A DNA stretch of 64,000 nt from Sphingopyxis sp. BSN-002 (GTDB taxonomy: Bacteria; Pseudomonadota; Alphaproteobacteria; Sphingomonadales; Sphingomonadaceae). Below, in pieces: positions 61,322-64,000 of this stretch (position 1 is its first letter; every line of letters begins with the position of its first letter). Location: NCBI RefSeq assembly GCF_022024275.1, contig NZ_CP091804.1:1426001-1490000 (forward strand), given 5' to 3'. The notes below the pieces were generated by a model that was not told where the DNA came from, made no database searches, and was given only the letters and a program-made list of their open reading frames with translations. A program made the translations under genes and the position numbers.

Positions 61322-62236
61322 ATGGAATTCGCACTCGCACTGGTGGTTCTGGCGCTGGTGTTCCTGATCTGGGCGCTCACGCCCGTGCGGCAGGGCTATG
61401 CCTATACGATCGAGCGCTTCGGCCGTTACACGCACACCGCGCAGCCCGGGCTCAACTTCATCATGCCGATTTTCGACCGCGTCGGGCGCAAGGTGAACAT
61501 GATGGAGCAGGTGCTCGACATTCCGGGCCAGGAAATCATCACCAAGGACAATGCGATGGTCGCGGTCGACGGTGTCGTCTTCTTCCAGGTGCTCGACGCC
61601 GCAAAGGCGGCCTATGAAGTCAGCGATCTCTATCTCTCGATCATGAACCTGACGACGACGAACCTGCGCACCGTGATGGGCTCGATGGACCTCGACGAAA
61701 CGCTGTCGAAGCGCGACGAGATCAACACGCGCCTGCTGCACGTGGTCGATGATGCGACCACGCCGTGGGGCGTCAAGATCACCCGCGTTGAAATCAAGGA
61801 CATCCGCCCGCCCGCCGACATCTCGAACGCGATGGCGCGCCAGATGAAGGCCGAGCGCGAGAAGCGTGCGAACATCCTCGAAGCCGAAGGCAGCCGGGCA
61901 TCGGAAATCCTGCGTGCCGAAGGCCAGAAGCAGAGCCAGATCCTCGAGGCCGAAGGCCGCCGCGAAGCCGCCTTCCGCGACGCCGAAGCCCGCGAGCGCG
62001 AGGCCGAGGCTGAAGCGAAGGCGACCCAGATGGTGTCGGACGCGATCGCCGGCGGCAACGCGCAGGCGATCAACTACTTCATCGCGCAGAAATATGTCGA
62101 GGCGGTCGGCCAGTTCGCGACCAGCCCGAACAGCAAGACGATCCTCTTCCCGGTCGAGGCGACGCAGCTGATCGGCACGCTCGGCGGCATCGGCGAGCTC
62201 GCCAAGGACGCGCTCGAACGCAAGACGGGAGCCTGA
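61322..62236 (+). CDS. SPFH/Band 7 domain membrane protein (stomatin/QmcA-like)
   Basis: The 304-residue protein has an N-terminal membrane anchor ([17 protein letters not shown]), a SPFH domain with [20 protein letters not shown] near residue 35, and a long charged coiled coil ([20 protein letters not shown] onward to about residue 240). SPFH proteins form oligomeric rings that organise the membrane and proteases. It lies 1 base before the NfeD gene, its usual partner. Confidence 0.95.
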   Translation: MEFALALVVLALVFLIWALTPVRQGYAYTIERFGRYTHTAQPGLNFIMPIFDRVGRKVNMMEQVLDIPGQEIITKDNAMVAVDGVVFFQVLDAAKAAYEVSDLYLSIMNLTTTNLRTVMGSMDLDETLSKRDEINTRLLHVVDDATTPWGVKITRVEIKDIRPPADISNAMARQMKAEREKRANILEAEGSRASEILRAEGQKQSQILEAEGRREAAFRDAEAREREAEAEAKATQMVSDAIAGGNAQAINYFIAQKYVEAVGQFATSPNSKTILFPVEATQLIGTLGGIGELAKDALERKTGA

Positions 62237-62237
62237 T

Positions 62238-62684
62238 ATGCCCGACTTCATCGCCAATATGGAACCGCACTGGGCGTGGCTGTCGCTCGGCGTGCTGCTA
62301 GCCGCAGCAGAGATTGTCGCGCCGGGCTTCTTCCTGATCTGGATCGGCGCGGCAGCGATCGTCACCGGCGTCATCGCGTGGGTCGTGCCGCTGAGCATCC
62401 CTCTCCAGCTCGGAATCTTCGCGGTGCTGTCGTTCGTCGCGCTCTATGGCGGGCGCCGCTGGCTGAAGGCGAACCCGATCACCACCACCGACCCCAACCT
62501 CAACCAGCGCGGTAACCGCCTCGTGGGCGAGGTGCTGACGGTGACCAAGGCGATCGAGGACGGCCGCGGCCGCGCCAAGGTCGGTGATGGCGAATGGCCG
62601 GTCCGCGGACCCGACACGATCGAGGGCGCCAAAGTCCGCGTCGTCAGCGCCGACGGCGGCGTGCTGGTCGTCGAAGCCGCCTAA
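62238..62684 (+). CDS. NfeD family membrane protein
   Basis: The 148-residue protein has three hydrophobic segments (WAWLSLGVLLAAAEIVAPGF; LIWIGAAAIVTGVIAWVVPL; LQLGIFAVLSFVALYGG) and a C-terminal OB-fold (NRLVGEVLTVTKAIEDGRG, PDTIEGAKVRVVSADGGV). NfeD proteins work with SPFH proteins such as its neighbour. The stop overlaps the end of the GNAT gene by 4 bp through CTAA. Confidence 0.95.
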   Translation: MPDFIANMEPHWAWLSLGVLLAAAEIVAPGFFLIWIGAAAIVTGVIAWVVPLSIPLQLGIFAVLSFVALYGGRRWLKANPITTTDPNLNQRGNRLVGEVLTVTKAIEDGRGRAKVGDGEWPVRGPDTIEGAKVRVVSADGGVLVVEAA

Positions 62685-63211
62685 CCGCCCTTCGGACGGC
62701 TGTAGATCGCCACGACATGCCCCAGCGCGTCGCTTTCCCCGATACGCCGGAACCCAAGCTTGGCCGAAACACGCTCTGACGCCTCATTCCCGAGGTCGAT
62801 GATGCACCGCACCTCTTTCGCATCGAGGTTCGCGTCGGCCCAGCCGAGCGCGGCGGTCATCGCCTCGGTCGCATAGCCGGCGCCCCAATGATCGGCGTCG
62901 AACGCCCAGCCCGCCTCGGGCATGCCTTCGAGTTCAGGAATGCCGCGGCAGAAATAGCTGAGGCCGCCCATGCCGATCAGCGCATCGCTTACGCGGTCGG
63001 CGAACACCCAGTAACCGAAGCCCATCACCGGCCACAGCCCCGCCGAACTCAGAAACTTGCCCCAGCTGACGTCGGGCGCACGTGGTTCGCCGCCGATGAA
63101 GCGCGTGACGCGTTCGTCGGCCCACATCGCGATATGGACATCCTTGTCGGCAAAGCGCGTCGGGCGGAGGCGGAGCCGGTCGGTTTCGATCGTCGGGGGC
63201 GCGGTGAACAT
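62681..63211 (-). CDS. GNAT family N-acetyltransferase (RimJ/RimL-like)
   Basis: The protein of about 176 residues has the RimJ/RimL-type GNAT pattern: ETDRLRLRPTRFADKDVHI near residue 9, EAGWAFDADHWGAGYATEAM (acetyl-CoA loop) and LGNEASERVSAKLGFRRIGE. Start is uncertain: ATG 63211 lacks a clear ribosome binding site, while TTG 63247 would overlap the stop of the upstream methyltransferase as TTGA and could be translationally coupled. Substrate unknown. Confidence 0.85.
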   Translation of the reverse strand: MFTAPPTIETDRLRLRPTRFADKDVHIAMWADERVTRFIGGEPRAPDVSWGKFLSSAGLWPVMGFGYWVFADRVSDALIGMGGLSYFCRGIPELEGMPEAGWAFDADHWGAGYATEAMTAALGWADANLDAKEVRCIIDLGNEASERVSAKLGFRRIGESDALGHVVAIYSRPKGG

Positions 63212-63243
63212 GGCGCCGACATGCCGCAGCGAAGGGCGGCGGG

Positions 63244-63804
63244 TCAATCGGGGATCAGATAATGATCGAACAGGTCGTGGAGCAGCGCTTTGCCGTCGAC
63301 CTGCGGCCGGGCGCGCATCACCGCCAGCGTATCAACGCGCGCGAGCACTTCGACATGGCGCAGGACGACGTGATAATGTGGACGGTCGAAGAAGTCGTGA
63401 AACATCAGGATGCAGTCGGGTTTGCAGTGGATCAGCGACTGCAACAGGCACGCGACGCGAAAGCGCCCGTCGATCAGCACCGCGTCGGGGCTGCCCGCAA
63501 GCTTCCGCCAGACCCCTACATGATAGCGCGGCCAGTCGCGCAGCCGGCTTTCATCGACGGGGTAGCCCCACTCCTTCGTCGGACCGATGTCGGCGTGAAA
63601 AGGCGTGAAGTCGATCGCCGCACGCGCGAGGTTGGTGCCGACATTGGCCAGCCATTCGGGATCGCTGTCGACGCTGACAATCGTCTTCACCTGCCGCGCT
63701 GCGACGAGCGTGCTGCCGCCGCAGCCGAATTCGAGCAGCGAATCGCGGCCGGCCAGTTGCAGTTCGAGCTGCGTGATTTCGGCGGCCGACATTCGTGGCT
63801 GCAT
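63244..63804 (-). CDS. Class I methyltransferase-like protein
   Basis: The 186-residue protein has SLLEFGCGGSTLVAARQV (motif I region near residue 22), then IVSVDSDPEWLANVG and, after an insertion, AVLIDGRFRVACLLQSLIHC and CILMFHDFFDRPHYHVVLRH. This is the layout of short Rossmann-fold methyltransferases near glycan or envelope genes. Ligands beyond SAM cannot be told. It starts at ATG 63804; the GNAT gene follows it on the same strand. Confidence 0.75.
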   Translation of the reverse strand: MQPRMSAAEITQLELQLAGRDSLLEFGCGGSTLVAARQVKTIVSVDSDPEWLANVGTNLARAAIDFTPFHADIGPTKEWGYPVDESRLRDWPRYHVGVWRKLAGSPDAVLIDGRFRVACLLQSLIHCKPDCILMFHDFFDRPHYHVVLRHVEVLARVDTLAVMRARPQVDGKALLHDLFDHYLIPD

Positions 63805-63896
63805 GGCATCTCCCCTGACCCGTCCCGACGCTATGGGAGTTGCGCAAGCGCGTCCAGTCGGCTTTGCGCAGGCGCAGCGGACTGATAGACGGGGCC

Positions 63897-64000
63897 ATGC
63901 TGACTCCGCTCTGGCCCCAGCGCCTGCTCGCCCTGCCCTTCCTGATTCTCGGCGGCTGGTGCCTCGCCGCGCCCGCGATGGTCGAGCGGCTGACGATCAA
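63897..64000 (+). CDS. Small membrane protein, partial (N-terminus only)
   Basis: From ATG 63897 the frame stays open to the window end (34 codons): MLTPLWPQRLLALPFLILGG and WCLAAPAMVERLTI. A hydrophobic segment covers residues 10-27. It looks like the start of a short sphingomonad membrane protein, with no ribosome binding site of note. Nothing more can be said because the gene is cut. Confidence 0.55.
   Translation, partial: MLTPLWPQRLLALPFLILGGWCLAAPAMVERLTI

Noticed and set aside
60428..62398. A 656-codon frame that fuses the CoA-ester lyase with sequence antisense to the SPFH gene
   Set aside because: The lyase family begins just after ATG 61237; the extension lies opposite a coding coiled coil.

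Overview
The window looks like a contiguous, gene-dense stretch of a high-GC alphaproteobacterial chromosome from the Sphingomonadaceae, probably Sphingopyxis or a close relative. Three things support this: a serine palmitoyltransferase whose active-site residues sit exactly 20 positions before those of the Sphingomonas paucimobilis enzyme, a PhyR/NepR general stress pair, and overall gene content (split MetH, Coq4, Tam41-like protein, DUF455, DUF2141). I see no rRNA, tRNA, CRISPR array, insertion sequence or prophage, and no gap above 300 bases without a gene. Most of it is core metabolism in short operons with 1-4 bp overlaps.

Layout. 1-2.3 kb: methionine-cycle operon (ArsR-methyltransferase repressor of SahR type, metF, split metH) behind a near-consensus promoter with a perfect palindrome. 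2.5-8.2 kb: three small lipoproteins, a frameshifted PfpI-family gene, a glutaminyl cyclase, a Sel1-repeat protein and a large unknown exported protein. 8.3-11.8 kb: groESL with a perfect CIRCE element, and a MATE transporter. 11.9-23.3 kb: a sphingolipid region with acyl carrier protein, serine palmitoyltransferase, a lipid/ceramide kinase-like protein, a Tam41-like nucleotidyltransferase, a DUF2141 protein, a desaturase and a YghO/bCerS-like acyltransferase. lptF-lptG lie inside it, and a hybrid histidine kinase and a PycTM-like membrane protein are at its edge.

23.4-32.5 kb: amidotransferase, double cNMP-binding protein, xthA, erpA, an M23 peptidase, then phyR-glnE-bcp-DUF455 with nepR divergent from phyR. 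NepR (55 aa) is an unmistakable short gene; ecfG is not next to it. 32.5-40.1 kb: tgt and the xseB-ispA-coaD-cyclophilin-queA operon. tgt and queA are separated by a hemerythrin gene with an EcfG-type promoter and by a GGDEF-EAL-PilZ protein. 40.2-48.4 kb: membrane proteins, purL with three following genes, coq4 behind an operator-like palindrome, DUF418 and Hpt proteins. 48.5-53.2 kb: TusA-like, der, bamB, YfgM-like, panB. 53.3-64 kb: a membrane protein/XRE pair, aldo-keto reductase, GDPD, Spx-like protein, a Popeye-like cNMP-binding membrane protein, class II DAHP synthase, M28 peptidase, CoA-ester lyase, SPFH/NfeD pair, GNAT, methyltransferase, and the start of a membrane protein.

The points most worth a second look are: (1) the kinase plus Tam41-like pair, which could make a CDP-ceramide-type intermediate (hypothesis); (2) lptFG embedded among sphingolipid genes; (3) a probably leaderless SahR-type autorepressor; (4) the local general stress circuit. 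No assignment was checked against a database.
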